This document shows, piece by piece, positions 1 to 12,379 of a stretch of DNA of 64,000 nt. This DNA comes from Pisolithus tinctorius (lineage: Eukaryota > Basidiomycota > Agaricomycetes > Boletales > Pisolithaceae): positions 930,001-994,000 of the forward strand of contig JANFAH010000019.1 of assembly GCA_024663395.1 (NCBI GenBank), in the 5' to 3' direction. Below the pieces are notes generated by a model that was not told the DNA's origin, searched no databases, and saw only the letters and a list, made by a program, of their open reading frames with translations. Positions within the stretch are counted from its first letter, which is position 1; each line of letters opens with the position of its first letter. Both the position numbers and the translations under genes were made by a program.

Positions 1-531
1 ATGCAGGAAGAGGCAGCAGCAGGACCTTTGCAGAAAAGAGCAGGGATGGGGAGCTCCTGAGGGGAGAAGAAGAAGAGGATGCAAGTGAAGGGAAAGGAGA
101 GAGCAATGGAGATGGAAGAGGTGGACAATGAGTGGGAGGCAGGCAGAGAGGACAAGGAAGAGCCAGCAACACTGCATGAGGGACCCTTGAGGGTTGGGGT
201 CTCCTCCTGGTGGGCAGAGTGGGAGCAGGAAAGGCAGCTGCAGGCTGCAGAGAGGTATGTGGAGGCACACGAGAGGGCTGCAACTGCCTTCAAGAGGATG
301 GCAGAGGCAGCAGAGCAGATGGTGGAGGCAGCAGAGTGGACAGCCAACAAGTGGGGGCTGTACTGTGAGTGGGTGGAATGGGCAGAGATGAGGAGGAGGG
401 AGGATGCATGTAAGGCCAGGATGGCTGAGTTTGAGCATGCAGGAGGAGGATGGAAGAGGCCACAGTCAGAGGCAGCAGAGGGCAAGAATGATGAAGCGGA
501 TGAAGGTGTGGATGGGGACAATGAGGAATAG
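1..531 (+). pseudogene. Antisense accessory ORF of gypsy A (5' part outside window)
   Basis: Open from an ATG at 79 to the stop ending at 531, about 150 residues rich in Glu, Ala, Arg and Trp, with an acidic C-terminus (VDGDNEE). The same protein is encoded at 31,456-32,679 (+) and 53,647-54,201 (-). In all three places it lies downstream of a gypsy chromodomain and points against pol. In-frame homology continues upstream of 79 to base 1, but a TGA at 58-60 interrupts it, so the ATG is probably not the original start. The coding strand is followed by T-rich sequence (about 575-640). No enzyme motif is visible; a charged helical or coiled-coil protein is likely. Function unknown. Confidence 0.7.
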
Positions 532-740
532 GATGAAGTCAGAGGAGAGCAAGAAGGCAGAGAAGAACAGGCAATGGAGGAGTAGAGTAGATTTATTTAT
601 TTATTTAGTCCTTTGTATATTTTTTGTACTACTACAAAATAGACTTATGATTTTGTTTGTGATTCTGAGAAGTGAAATGGAAAAGCAGAGAAAATTCTAA
701 AATACTTAAGGTAGTTTGGTAAGGGGCAGAGTTGGCCCAC
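1..740 (-). mobile_element. Ty3/gypsy element A, 3'-terminal segment
   Basis: Bases 532-740 match the spacer between the antisense ORF and the end of pol in gypsy B (32,680-32,838) and gypsy D (53,460-53,646, other strand). Homology breaks exactly at 740, where LTR-like element C1 starts, and resumes at 24,677. The 3' LTR of A lies outside the window. Confidence 0.8.
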
Positions 741-991
741 TGTCACACACCAAAGGTGTTGTGGACATGGTTACAGTTGACTCTGCCTAACTCATTGATG
801 AGTTGTGCATAATGTCCATGCATGCAGATGAAGACTAAAGGCCTCATGCATAGAAAGACTGTTGGACATGAACAGTCATCCTTCGCACAAGAATGAGTTG
901 TCAGTGCTAAAGAGAAAAGAGGAAGCGAGTTAAGTGCACATTAAAAGTTTTTAGCACCTGTGTACAGCATTCTGGTTTTTGTTGTATCTCC

Positions 992-1740
992 CACTTCAGG
1001 TAACCACTTTTCATAAGCATTTAGGCTGAATAGTTTCTCCAAACCATCCAGCCTAATAGCCTCCCAGACCAAGGTCTGCCCAGGGACATCTGGTCATGTC
1101 CCAGGGCTATGCAGATTTTTAGGCCCTGGGACAGATGGGATTTCCCACATAGCCATCCATTCAAATGCAATTATTTGGGATGTCCCAAGACTGCCTTGGG
1201 TGACTGGGGTCCCTACTCCTGAAAGTGCAGCTTATATTAGCATTAAAATAGCTGCAGAAATCCTAGCCCCCTTGCTCCTCTGACAGATTTAATCCACAAA
1301 GTATCCTTTGACCTATACATCCCCTCCCATCCCACCATGCATAGTAGTATACAATAGTACTTTTCATGTACATCTTTGCAATGTGATTCTGCTGTATTGG
1401 GACATCTCACTAGTTGCCAGGGAGATGACCCACCTGGGCCTCCACATTTGCCTTGAAAATTGCAATAATAAATTGAATCAATTTGTGTCTATACCTCATG
1501 CAATTTGTACTGTATGAAGGAAGAAGTGAATGGTTTTTGAACACTTGTGAGACAAGCCAATATCTCAAAGTCCCCCACATAGAACATGGTGTTGGTCACC
1601 TTTGCAACACCATCTGCAGAGGGCAGAATGTCCCAGATGAGCCTCTGAGGTTGTCATGGGGCATTGTGCTGGTCTGCAAAGGTAGCTTAGGAGGATGTGC
1701 CATCATAGCCCTCTGAGGCTGGGATGGGACATCCCACTGA
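992..1740. repeat. Left terminal inverted repeat of the 22-kb transposon
   Basis: Non-satellite terminal segment repeated almost identically, inverted, at 22,315-23,062. It contains smaller inverted motifs around TGGGACA and TGTCCCA, hinting that the array unit evolved from or into the terminal sequence. The differences seen near the tip are two substitutions in the first 30 bases. Confidence 0.85.
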
Positions 1741-2250
1741 CTTTCATAAGGGGACTTGGGATGTCCCACAGCAGCCTCCAAGGCTACCTTGGGACATCCC
1801 ACCCTCCCCTTTGCCAACCAGTGGGATGTCCCACAACAGCCTCTAAGGCTACATTGGGACATCCCACTGTTCCCTCTGCCAACCAGTGGGATGTCCCACA
1901 ACAGCCTCTAAGGCTACATTGGGACATCCCACTGTTCCCTCTGGCAAGCAGTGGGATGTCCCACAACAGCCTCTAAGGCTACATTGGGACATCCCTCCCC
2001 CCCTCTGGCAAGTAGTGGGATGTCCCTTGACAGCCTCTAAAGCTACATTGGGACATCCCTCCCCCTCTCTGGCAAGCAGTGGGATGTCCCATGACAGCCT
2101 CTAAAGCTACATTAGGACATCCCTCCCCCCCCTCTGGCAAGCAGTGGGATGTCCCACAACAGCCTCTAAGGCTACATTGGGACATCCCCCCCCCCTCTGG
2201 CAACCAGTGGGATGTCCCACAGCAGCCTCTGAGCAAGTGGGGAATGGTGC
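1740..2250. repeat. Hairpin-forming ~65-bp tandem array, left arm block 1
   Basis: About eight tandem units. Each carries TGGGATGTCCCA and its reverse complement TGGGACATCCCA about 20 bases apart, with AGCCTCTAAGGCT between them, so a unit can fold as a 12-bp stem capped by a second 5-bp stem. Units are joined by a C-rich spacer ending in CTCTGGCAAGCAG or variants. ORFs here are repeat artefacts. Confidence 0.9.
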
Positions 2251-2329
2251 ATTGCTCTTCACATAGTCTTGTTCCCATGTCACTGGTTTACCCCCATGCT
2301 ACTGATATTAGTACCTAGACAATATATAT

Positions 2330-2405
2330 TTACTCAACTGTTTAGAGCACTGGTTATCACCTAAGAGGTTGCTTCAATCCCAGCTCTGGTCACATTTCCA
2401 TCATA
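2330..2405 (+). repeat. tRNA-derived module (tRNA-Val-like), left arm copy 1
   Basis: D-arm-like GCTC/GAGC pairing is followed by a GGTTATCACC anticodon-arm region and a B-box-like TTCAATCCCAG, then CTCTGGTCACATTT. The same module occurs in inverse orientation in the right arm (19,421-19,485 and 20,839-20,912). It resembles the head of a tRNA-derived SINE; no intact acceptor stem is visible. Confidence 0.55.
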
Positions 2406-2697
2406 AGGCTACATTGGGACATCCCACTTCCCCCTCTGGCAGCTGGGGGTAGTGTTGCTGTGGCTCAGGGAGCTGTCCTAAGCCAAGGTCCATACCACAT
2501 CTATATTATTGAGTATTAAAATAATTATTGTGGATTTGGTATGTGGCAACTCAAGGCTACATTTGGTAATAGTTGTCATAGTGACTAAGCTGCTTGTTGT
2601 TGAGCAGGTCAGCCTTTGGAGCTGAGCCACAGCAACACTAGCTGAGGCTATGTCCCAGAACACCCTCTTGGGTTATGTTGGGTCATCCCACCCCACT

Positions 2698-2785
2698 CTC
2701 CAGCAGACAGTCCAGTGGTTGTAGCACCTGGTGAACATCTAGGAGGTCACTGGTTCAATCTTAGGACTGGTAACATTTTCCTCAT
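2698..2785 (+). repeat. tRNA-Val-derived module, left arm copy 2
   Basis: Contains CAGTGGTTGTAGCAC (A-box region), an anticodon-loop-like TGAACAT (AAC, Val) and a B-box-like GGTTCAATC. It matches inverse copies at 20,461-20,540 and 21,401-21,472. Decayed and not a functional tRNA. Confidence 0.6.
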
Positions 2786-2799
2786 AAGGCTACTTTGGG

Positions 2800-3990
2800 A
2801 CATCCCTCCCCCCTCTGGCAAGTAGTGGGATGTCCCACAATAGCCTCTAAGGCTACATTGAGACATCCCTCCCCCCCTCTGGTAAGCAGTGGGATGTCCC
2901 TTGACAGCCTCTAAAGCTACATTGGGACATCCCTCCCTCCCCTCTGGCAAGCAGTGGGATGTCCCACAACAGCCTCTAAGGCTACATTGGGATGTCCCAC
3001 CCTCCCCTTAGGCAAGCAGTGGGATGTCCCACAACAGCCTCTAAGGCTAAATTGGGACATCCCACCCTCCCCTTTGCCAACCAGTGGGATGTCCCACAAC
3101 AGCCTGTAAGGCTACATTGGGACATCCCTCCCCCCTTCTGGCAAGCAGTGGGATGTCCCACAACAGCCTCTAAGGCTACATTGGGATGTCCCTCCCCCCC
3201 CTCTGGCAAGTAGTGGGATGTCCCACAACAGCCTCTAAGGCTACATTGGGACATCCCTCCCCCCCTCTGGCAAGCAGTGGGATGTCCCTTGACAGCCTCT
3301 AAAGCTACATTGGGACATCCCTCCCTCCCCTCTGGCAAGCAGTGGGATGTCCCACAACAGCCTCTAAGGCTACATTGGGATGTCCCACCCTCCCCTTAGG
3401 CAAGCAGTGGGATGTCCCACAACAGCCTCTAAGGCTAAATTGGGACATCCCACCCTCCCCTTTGCCAACCAGTGGGATGTCCCACAACAGCCTGTAAGGC
3501 TACATTGGGACATCCCTCCCCCCTTCTGGCAAGCAGTGGGATGTCCCACAACAGCCTCTAAGGCTACATTGGGATGTCCCTCCCCCCCCTCTGGCAAGTA
3601 GTGGGATGTCCCACAACAGCCTCTAAGGCTACATTGGGACATCCCTCCCCCCCTCTGGCAAGCAGTGGGATGTCCCTTGACAGCCTCTAAAGCTACATTG
3701 GGACATCCCTCCCTCCCCTCTGGCAAGCAGTGGGATGTCCCACAACAGCCTCTAAGGCTACATTGGGATGTCCCACCCTCCCCTTAGGCAAGCAGTGGGA
3801 TGTCCCACAACAGCCTCTAAGGCTAAATTGGGACATCCCACCCTCCCCTTTGCCAACCAGTGGGATGTCCCACAACAGCCTCTAAGGCTACATTGGGATG
3901 TCCCACCCTCCCCTTTGGCAAGCAGTGGGATGTCCCACAACAGCCCCTAAGGCTACATTGGGACATCCCACCTACCCCTCTGCCAACCAG
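2800..3990. repeat. Hairpin-forming ~65-bp tandem array, left arm block 2
   Basis: Roughly 18 further units of the palindromic repeat described for 1,740-2,250. Within it 2,950-3,337 and 3,338-3,725 are copies of a 388-bp higher-order unit (six basic units), with a partial third copy to about 3,880. The stretch 3,990-4,094 after it holds no feature I can name. Confidence 0.9.
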
Positions 3991-4094
3991 CAGGATATTC
4001 TACATTTTACCCATGCATATGTCTTGCAAACATGATGCTCAAAAAACATTCTATTTAATGACACCAAATAGATTATAATATGTCTCTATCACCC

Positions 4095-7000
4095 TTATCT
4101 GTATTGAACTCTTTTACTTGGAGATGATGGTGGATCCATATCCAGTAGGTCATTCTCCCATTCTTCTCCCCAACAGAATTCTTCCAATGGCATATCACTT
4201 TGTTGGTGATATTCATCTGCCAGGGCAAATTCTTCAGCAACACATAGCAACTCATCATCCATCACTTCATCCTCATCCTCTTCACCCTCTGACTCCAATC
4301 CATCAAACCTCTCCTCATTATCACCATCAATATATATAACATGACCACCCTGCACCATGCTGTGCAGTTCTTCATCACTTGCACCCCAGTTCTCATTAGG
4401 TGTTCCAGGATAGCCTCTAAGTTGCCTCTTCCACAAGATGCACAGACCTGCTAGTCTCAATGCTCTGCAGTCAAGTTCATATGCAAGATCAACATCTGCA
4501 ATGTGTGTTAGTCATGGTAATGCAATGACACATGTCTCTTACCAGCACTCTGTCTGGTTTTCTGCACACGACCCCACTCTTCAGAAAACCACTCTGTCAA
4601 AGCTCTTCTTTCCTGCAACAGGCGCCTTTCCTCTTCTTCACAACGCCTCAGCTCAAGGAGTGATCTGATCCCTGAGCGCACTTTTTCATCAGCTAACCAT
4701 GGGGGTAGTAACCCATCTGAATCATCCCCAAGGCCAATATCCTGCCAAATATCATCATCCACATCCAGTTTAAACAAAGAGTCCCTTGGAATCAGGAGTG
4801 GGGCTATTGACCCCTGAGGAGCTTTTCCCTTGTGTATGAGGCCTACAATTTGCAGACACAAATTATTGTAGCTACTGGCAAGCTTGGCTATTCCTGGTTC
4901 TCGTCGCTTCACAGATGCTTCTGTGTGGTTTTGAAGTCTTTGTTCTTCAAGGCAAGTCAAATACAAGGGTATTCATGAATGATGACCTCTTACCACTGAG
5001 AGTCTGCCGATATGAGCGTTCCAGTCTTTCCAACTCAAACTTTCGTTGGCGCAGATGATCTCTGATACATTTCTTGATTGCTAATGCATGCATGCGAAGC
5101 TATGGAACATGGTCTCAATTAGATGAAACCATGTAGAAAATACACTGCCACTAACTTGAAGATAAGCACTCTTTTGGATACTAGCAAGATCTGAATGCCC
5201 ATTTATGCCTAGGGTTGCCCTCTGGTTCTGCAAAGCTTCTTTAAAACACTTAACCTTTTGATGACACTCTGCAATTTGGATATTCAAGCTTGTCATGTCA
5301 GCAACCCCATGGAGAAGATCTTTCTCCAGCACTTCTAGCTTGGCCTCATAATTTGCCAATGATTTCTGAGTTGCCATGATTTGCAATATCATATTCTCAG
5401 CAGCTTTAGAGCTGTGACCTAATTTGATGGTGAGCAGGAGTCATTATTTATATCAGCAGCTTACGAGGAGCTGGCTTTGTCTGTGCAGAGACTTGAGCAA
5501 CCCATTCAGCTTGAAGAGTTGGGATATCAACTCCACATCTCCTTAGGCCTCTGTTTGCAGCAGCCTTCTTTTCTTGGCAATGATTCCAGCGACGCAAAAG
5601 CCACTGGCCCAAACCAGTGAGACTCTTCATGTCCAGGTGGCACACCTGGAAGTCAATAACAAAGAGGCGTTGATGATACTGAATAATATGTTAGCTTGAA
5701 ACAGATGTGGCATACTGCACACATACCCCAGAAACATGAAGAGATGGTATCAGCCCTTTGATTGAACTCCAAAAACACTCACATCCCTCTCCATCAGATA
5801 GCCCAAATCCTTCACATTTTCGGGGGTGATAGATAAGCTGACATGCCCATTGATGACCAAAGGCATGAAATACTGAGATGGCAAAAGAAATACGTGGCAG
5901 AAATGACTTGAGAAAACCCCACTTCCTGCAGCTCTGTTCCAGTTGACAACCTATGTCATATAACAGCCCAATACGAAAATTATCTGGGAGATGGCCAAAA
6001 AGAGATTTGATAAGGGCAAGTGCATAATGTTGCCTCTCCCCAGCTGAAGTCATATTTGCAAGGTAAATGACACGATCATGACGACAGAGTAGGGCCATGA
6101 CACCAGTATCTGAAAAGAACTGGGTACTTGCCTACACTGCCATCAGACCAATGGAGTCAGAATAAATGATTAAGACTCACTTTCTGGTGCCTCTCATCAG
6201 CTGCAGTAAAGGACTCATTACAACCCTTCAGCACTGACATTGTTATCCTCATTCCCTCTTCAAACTCATCCTCCCCATCACCAAGATAATTCTTTTTCAA
6301 AGCCTGTCCACTCCTCCTTTGGGTTGAAGACTTTGACTTTCGCAACTCATTAACCTCATGCTCCATAGCACAAATATCTTCTTGTGAAAGAAAGACTGTA
6401 GCTGTAGGGTTTACTGGATCATCTGGATGCCTACTTCTGCGCTTCTGAGTAAAACAAGCATCAATGCAAACAATTGCATCAACATCAGAAAAGCTAGAAC
6501 AAAGGAAATTTTAGCAGTTGACAAAACTATATCCACCAAGTGACATACCCATGTTCACTATTATTGTTCTGCCAGCTCTGACCACCAAAGCATAAAGGAC
6601 AACGCTGTCATAGGTATTCTGATGGCCTCATCTTTGAACTGAAGACATCATTGTCTGAGGAACTTGGCAATGGGATTGCAGAGGGGATGTTTGATGGTGG
6701 ACTAGCAGATTCTTGCAGTTGTTGTTGGACATATTCATCAAGGGATGTTTCCAGAATACAATACCAGTGATATGCATTACTGAACCTCCGGCGTATACCC
6801 TCCTGCAAGTATCATCAGCAATGATCCATGACTGAGAAGAACAACCAAAGTATGCATTAATAATATAGCAACATCACCACAAACAATACCAACAAACATC
6901 CTACCCTATCAATATAACACTACAGCAGTCCCAAGAAACAGAACATGTCACACATGCATGCACTTATAACCATGAAATAGTCATGCATCAGATTAAGATA

Positions 7001-7963
7001 TACTACCTACATAGCAGAGTCATCTGTACTACAGTCACTATGGCAGTAATGTATGTTTTACGAAGTGGAAAAAATGGGGTAATGATACAAAACATGACAA
7101 TTCCATACCTTTGTGTCCACCTTATAACCCATAGCTGCAAGGTATGCCTCAAGGGACTCACACCATGCTGAAGTGTTTGGAGGTATGCGCATGAAGAGTT
7201 GTCGGACAAAGCTGAGAAGCTGTAGGCTAACAGCAAGTGTTGGCCCCAGTGGGGCACAGGGGAAGTAGCCCATCCAAAGGAGTTGGAGGGCTGCAGGTGC
7301 ACAAGGACAGACAGCCAGATCAACTGATTGCAGAGCTGCCATGAATGCATCTAAGCAGAGGAAAATGATGAAGAACACAGAAATCTCACCATTGAAATCA
7401 ATGCAAATGACTCTCAGCTTTCGAGTCTGGTGACAACCACACGTCGGCAGTTCGTAGTCAACAGGATTCCGGAAGTGGTTGGATAGTCGTCGATATGCAA
7501 GGTACGGCTGAAGGAGGGAAGGGATGACAGTGTGCGACCACCGCTGCCACTGCTTCATTTTTTTTTGGGCATTCCTAGATGGTGACAGGAGTGGGTCTTG
7601 GCTAATATGTAGCCCATCGGTTAAGCGGTCGAAAGCAGCATCATGGGAGAGGTCACATTCACTACCCGCAGAAGGCTCTAACGGGCGAGCAGCACTTGAA
7701 GCAGAGCGGCGTCGGATGTGGGGGTCGGAGGAATCACTGGGGTGTTGTGTGAAAGCGCGACGGCCAGGTAAGGTGAGCAAGCACTCAACAGGAAGGTAAA
7801 GCCCCGCAGTTCTGGGAACACAGCGTGAAGGTTCAGCAGTCTGATGGTCAACAAGGACTGCGAGATCATCCGCATGGAGCGAGTCGGGAATCTGGTTCGT
7901 CAGGGCGGTAACTCGTACAGAGGGACCATGCCTAGTAAGCTGTTTCTGTCGACGAAAAGACAT
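4095..7963 (-). pseudogene. KDZ-superfamily transposase (CxC1-type N-terminus), one in-frame TGA
   Basis: Spliced gene of about ten exons, ATG at 7,963 and stop at 4,095-4,097; intron 1 is 39 bp (7,389-7,351, GTGAGA...TTAG). Landmarks in order: an N-terminal cysteine cluster with CGCHQTRK typical of KDZ-associated CxC modules; LFMRIPPNTSAWCESLEAYL; RCPLCFGG; VCIDACFTQKRR (first catalytic Asp region); YDIGCQ (second); GLSDGEGCECFWS (catalytic Glu region); DVDDDIWQD and RCEEEERRL near the C-terminus. A TGA at 6,610-6,608 sits just before QRCPLCFGG, where relatives have a sense codon; CGA>TGA is the simplest explanation. Otherwise the exons stay open. It is the likely mobilising enzyme of the 22-kb element, but this copy is probably inactive. 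Confidence 0.88.
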
Positions 7964-8285
7964 CTATGAAATCGGTCAGACGCATAAACTGTCTAGGCGA
8001 GTTAGTGGTAGACGACGATCCTGCAACACCAAGTTACAGGACTGTGACCAGGACACCGAATCCTGGTTGCTGGAAGGCAACCCCAAGATGCCACCAGCAC
8101 ATCTCCAATAGTTAGCCTCCAGCGTAGAAAAGCGAACTGACCTTTGCACACAACTAGCGAGGGCGATGGGGAAAGAGACGGAGCAAGTGTGCGACGAACA
8201 AAATGAGATTGCAATTGCGGCATGCTACGAATATCGTTCGGGAAACGTACAGAGTAAAAATGGTATTGGGGAATGATGAAGGAGG

Positions 8286-10525
8286 TTACCGACTATTTGA
8301 ACCATAACCCCGCGGTGCAGTTGGAATAAGGCGGGGAAGAAGGGGCGGACGACCAAAAGTATCAAAGAACGACTGTACATAAAATATAGCCAACTTCTTT
8401 TCCATTGCCCAGACACGCGACGATGACGCTAATGGCATAATTGGCTCCGCCAAGTCCGAGGGGCATCCTGGCCATACAGCAAGTAATGCCCGGAGCTTCT
8501 CTACATACTCCCGTTTCGATTGAAAGTCGGACGAGCCGAGGCCTTGATTTTGCTGAGGGAAAGGCTCAGCACACATGGTGAGTTCTGAATCACCAGGGAA
8601 AATCTGCGTAGAGTTCAGAAACAGCGCATTCCTGGTGAGGTAAAATTGTACGTACCTGCCGGACGTGATCGAGCCACTCTGAATCCCGATTCGACCACAA
8701 GCTAGGCATCATCGCACAGTCAAGAGCGACCAACTCGAACCAGAAGTTGTGTTCATATAAATCCCATAAAATCTTGCTTTTCGTCATCTGATCGATGGTA
8801 GCGAGGTCTGCGAGGGAAATTGAAATATCCCGGAATTGTACATGGCTAGGTATGTCGTGTTGGAGGCTGACGAGCTCGGGACCAAAGAGGGCGGCAGATT
8901 CACGTAGTCGGTCGCCGGAAAATGTGGATGAAATCTGCTTGGGAATTGTGTTCAGGAAATCCTGCCAGGACCGAGGGATAACAGGAGACGCATCTGAGGC
9001 AGAAAGACGAGTGATCCAACCCGCTCGAGAGACTAGCCAATTCCTCAGGTACCTCTGCTGGCGATCGGAGGACTCACCCCTCACAAACAGACTCGGGCTG
9101 GGAAAGAAGTAAGCTACCTTTGGTGCATTGGGACTAACCCTTTTTGCATCCTTATTCACGTCCTTCAGGGCAGCATGCCATGCGGACATAGCAGGGGGAA
9201 TAGCTGGATCGCCAAGGTCTTCCCACAGTTCGGGATTCAGAACGACCGATGGCTTGGCTCCTTTCGAGCCCGCAGGGGGATCTGAGCAAAATGTTAAACA
9301 CACTGAGACAAAATGAATAGGATACGTACATGGCTGATTACGTTGTCGAGCCCTGCCTGTCCTAACAGCTCCCGTACTTGAACTTGCACTGCTGGAACTT
9401 GCAGCATTGGAAGCCGTGGGACCCGTGCTTGTGGGAGTCGAGGCCACACCACTGCTGGTGCGTGGCGGTTCCAGCCAGGGAGCTGCAAATTGCTCGAGCC
9501 CAATTGCCGGGCCTTGTCGAGTGTGCCTGTGGTGCGATTCACCAGGGTGGTACCAGGCGCTGTGCCATTTCAGCATCTGCCCGACCTCAAAAACCTCAGG
9601 ATCCGTGACTATGTCATGAGGGCGCGTAATCTCGACGGTCTTCGACACTTGCATGTCTGGGGGTACACGATTGGGTTTCCAGACCATCTGGACAGGCACG
9701 CGTATTTCGAAAAGGCGCTGGCAAATGTCGGGGTCTGTCGTGAATGCCCCGATCCAGCGGTCAAATGAATCGACGAAAGTGCCCATAGCAGGGTCAAGGT
9801 CTGTGTCCAGATATTCTAGCATGCTGAAGACGTCTAGGAGGAGGCGTTGACAAAAAGCAACCAATATGACTGTGTCTTGAAACGTAAATGGGAGTTGCTA
9901 GAGAAAATTTTAATTAATGAAATCTGAACCAGAAAAAAATCATACCTTCAGACGCAGGAGACATCGCCGACATGACCCCAGCCACGAGTCTGGTCTCAGA
10001 GGACCTTCGTAGTGGGGGTGCTTCTTTAGCCAACCTTGCAAACGTTCATCTAGTCGATTATAAACGGTCTCCATTGACTTCCACTTGTCGGCATGAATCC
10101 TGCCAACTTTGAAGGCAGACCCTCTTTCCAGCACAAAATCTTCCGCTGACTGGGTAACGTTCCACCACAGCCACTTCCACGTTGGGTCGTCTCCATAGGC
10201 CACTTTCCGAGGGACACACGGACTCCATGTGTAGCGTTCTGCGAACAACTGTGGCCATTGAAAACAGTCTATATGGCTGAACCGTCCATCGCGTAGGGGC
10301 GTGATTGTTTCTCCATCGAAGATGAAGGGTTGGGGAATATAGTCAGTGTTCGGCGACGTGATCCAGTGGTCATCACACTTCGCTAGGACGTGCGCATCGA
10401 ATGCACCCCATCTGCCTGAAAATAATGATAATCAATTTGAGCTGAGTTAGGGACAGCGAGAACGCACCGTCGCCAGGGCGGTTGCGCAATGATAATTCAT
10501 AAGGGCGAATGCTAGCTACATTCAT
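8286..10525 (-). CDS. Unknown agaricomycete multi-exon gene, cargo of the 22-kb transposon
   Basis: ATG at 10,525 (MNVASIRPYELSLRNRPGDG), then an intron with GTGCGT donor and TTTTCAG acceptor near 10,465-10,418, then exons of about 10,417-9,950, 9,885-8,657 and 8,605-8,286. The predicted protein is over 600 residues. Segments include FAERYTWSPCVPRKV, DPAMGTFVDSFDRWIGAFTT, a Ser/Thr/Ala-rich linker, EHNFWFELVALDCAM and LAIFYVQSFFDTFGRPP. I recall similar multi-copy proteins of unknown function in mushroom genomes but know no domain name. No catalytic motif, signal peptide or membrane segment is evident. It lies just upstream of the KDZ gene on the same strand. The 3' end past 8,286 is unresolved; CpGs are well preserved. 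Confidence 0.7.
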
Positions 10526-10647
10526 CCTGGAAACAAAAGAAGTCAGTCAGTACTTACTTAAATTGACGGAGATGACGACGAGGGGAGAAAAAAATGAATC
10601 ATGCAGCGTTAAGGCCGGTGTAACTGAAATGAAACGAGAATGTTGCC

Positions 10648-10745
10648 CTCGATAGGCCCCAAGCCTATTGAGAACTTGCGAGGCACCAAACCCCAGAGCA
10701 CTTGGCAGACAAACGCTCCGAACATTTGGCTCTGAGTACAGCATA
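10648..10745. repeat. GCTTGGNGC hairpin module, copy 1
   Basis: On the minus strand the arms CTCAATAGGC and GCCTATCGAG enclose loop TTGGG (one mismatch). It is preceded by a GGTTTGGTGCC hairpin and a decayed third one. Homologous to copy 2 at 10,917-11,010. Confidence 0.65.
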
Positions 10746-10916
10746 AGTTGACCAGATGTTTGAAAGAAAGGTATGAATGAAAGAGAATAAAAACTTACTT
10801 TCAAAAAACGTCTGCTTGACAAAGAGGTGACGATGATTAGTGTATTGACTCTGCATGCGTATAGACTATGTTAACGTCTGAATTTCGATGAAGAAACGCC
10901 CCAGAAACCGCGAGGA

Positions 10917-11010
10917 TATCTCTTGATAGGCCCCAAGCCTATCAAGAACTCGCGGGCACCAAACCCCCGAGACCTGACGGACGAATGCTCCAAACGTTCG
11001 TGGAAAGAGA
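10917..11010. repeat. GCTTGGNGC hairpin module, copy 2
   Basis: Perfect 9-bp stem TTGATAGGC / GCCTATCAA around a five-base loop (10,923-10,945), next to a GGGTTTGGTGCCC hairpin. The stretch 10,526-12,379 otherwise holds only short unsupported ORFs. Confidence 0.7.
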
Positions 11011-11594
11011 GACCGGGCCATCTGGAAAATTAAGATGGAAAAGATAAAGAGAAACTTACCTTGCACTGAATTGGTTTATACGGAGGGGTGTCGGCGACTC
11101 GAAGTAGTAGGTAGCACTTACTAGTAGTAGTGAGAAATATTACAGGTACTGCTGTGCACATGACCTGCACCGCAAATGAATGCGACGCCTGACTTACAGT
11201 GTGCTTGAGGAAGACCTTGAGTCTAGGCTCTAAATTGTCAAATAATCGGGTGATTAGATATAAGTTTTGTGTTCTGTATTTCATTCCTCAATGTTCCGCA
11301 CTGCCTATTGTAATATTCACGGGAGACGCGTTCATGCATTACAGTAATGACATATTGATAAGCTACTTATAGCAAGTCCTAGTTACAAGTACTAGTGCGC
11401 CATTGCTACTTTGTTAATAGATTTGGCCACTTTTACCGATGTGACTAAAGTTTCGATGAATGACAGAATCTTAACATGTCATTTCACAATTGCACAATTG
11501 TTACATCATCACAGCCGAAACAAACATTCGCACCACCCGCAGCTATTACTTAGCGACACTCTCATCTTCTGTACACTGTCCGCATGGTATTGGG

Positions 11595-11690
11595 GGAACG
11601 CTCGGTGCGTTCCTCTACCATATGTCAGGGGCTTGGTGCCCTTGACAGCCTTGAAGGCTTGGAGCCTTCAAGGGTGGTCTTGGTGTCCAG
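11595..11690. repeat. GCTTGGNGC hairpin module, copy 3
   Basis: Three hairpins in a row: GGAACGC/GCGTTCC around TCGGT (11,595-11,612), TGTCAGGGGC/GCCCTTGACA around TTGGT with one G-T pair (11,623-11,647), and CCTTGAAGGC/GCCTTCAAGG around TTGGA (11,649-11,673, perfect). Confidence 0.75.
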
Positions 11691-12379
11691 TGGATCCGAC
11701 GATTAATCGCATGATGACAGTCAAGACTGACCCTCATCTTTCAGCGACGTTAACGAAGGTTTTGCGGGTCAGTGCTTTCAACTTAAGTTATGCATCATTA
11801 CGCTTCGCAGTCTACTGACCCATTTACCAGTGCATACTACGTGTACTAGGTCCATCGTTCTCCCCACCTCCAACTGCACTCCGTCGTTCCGCCTGGCCAG
11901 TATATGCCTTCAATAGCGATGCCCTTGTCTCCCCACTCATCTACCCTTGGTACAGATTCAGTGATCGATCGCATAGACAATAGTGCAGTTCTCCCCTCGC
12001 CTTTTAGTCCCGAAGATTCTAGTTAGCAACACATCCGTTCATATCTATCCCTGCCGATTGAATACGTGGTGTGTTCCTCTACTACGAATTTTCTCCAGGT
12101 TGCCTCATGATCAACCATGCGAAGTTCTAACGCGGGTACGTGGTTAGCTTTTCAGTGTATCTTATCCATCGATTTCTGCTACTTCCTCCAGGGTATTATG
12201 AAGAGTTACGTCACATCTAAGTGCACGATTCGTCGTGGTCGAACTTCTGGTTTTCCCACAATGGCTTCCGACAAATGGGGAAAGGGAACGAGGTAGCCTT
12301 CTGCTGGAGATCCGCCGTCATACTTACAATTCTCTGCGCATTCACTCTCCAGCCTTTCCTTCCCATTCCCTGACCCACC

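Noticed and set aside
1740..3990. Regular ~65-bp palindromic repeats resembling a CRISPR array
   Set aside because: Eukaryotic transposon context, no unique spacers (the spacers are themselves repeated), no cas genes, and the arrays lie in the inverted arms of a defined transposon.
7058..7396. Reading straight through 7,963-7,058 as a single exon with membrane-like segment EISVFFIIFLCL
   Set aside because: That segment is a 39-bp intron (GTGAGA...CTTAG) in translation; splicing restores the family pattern.
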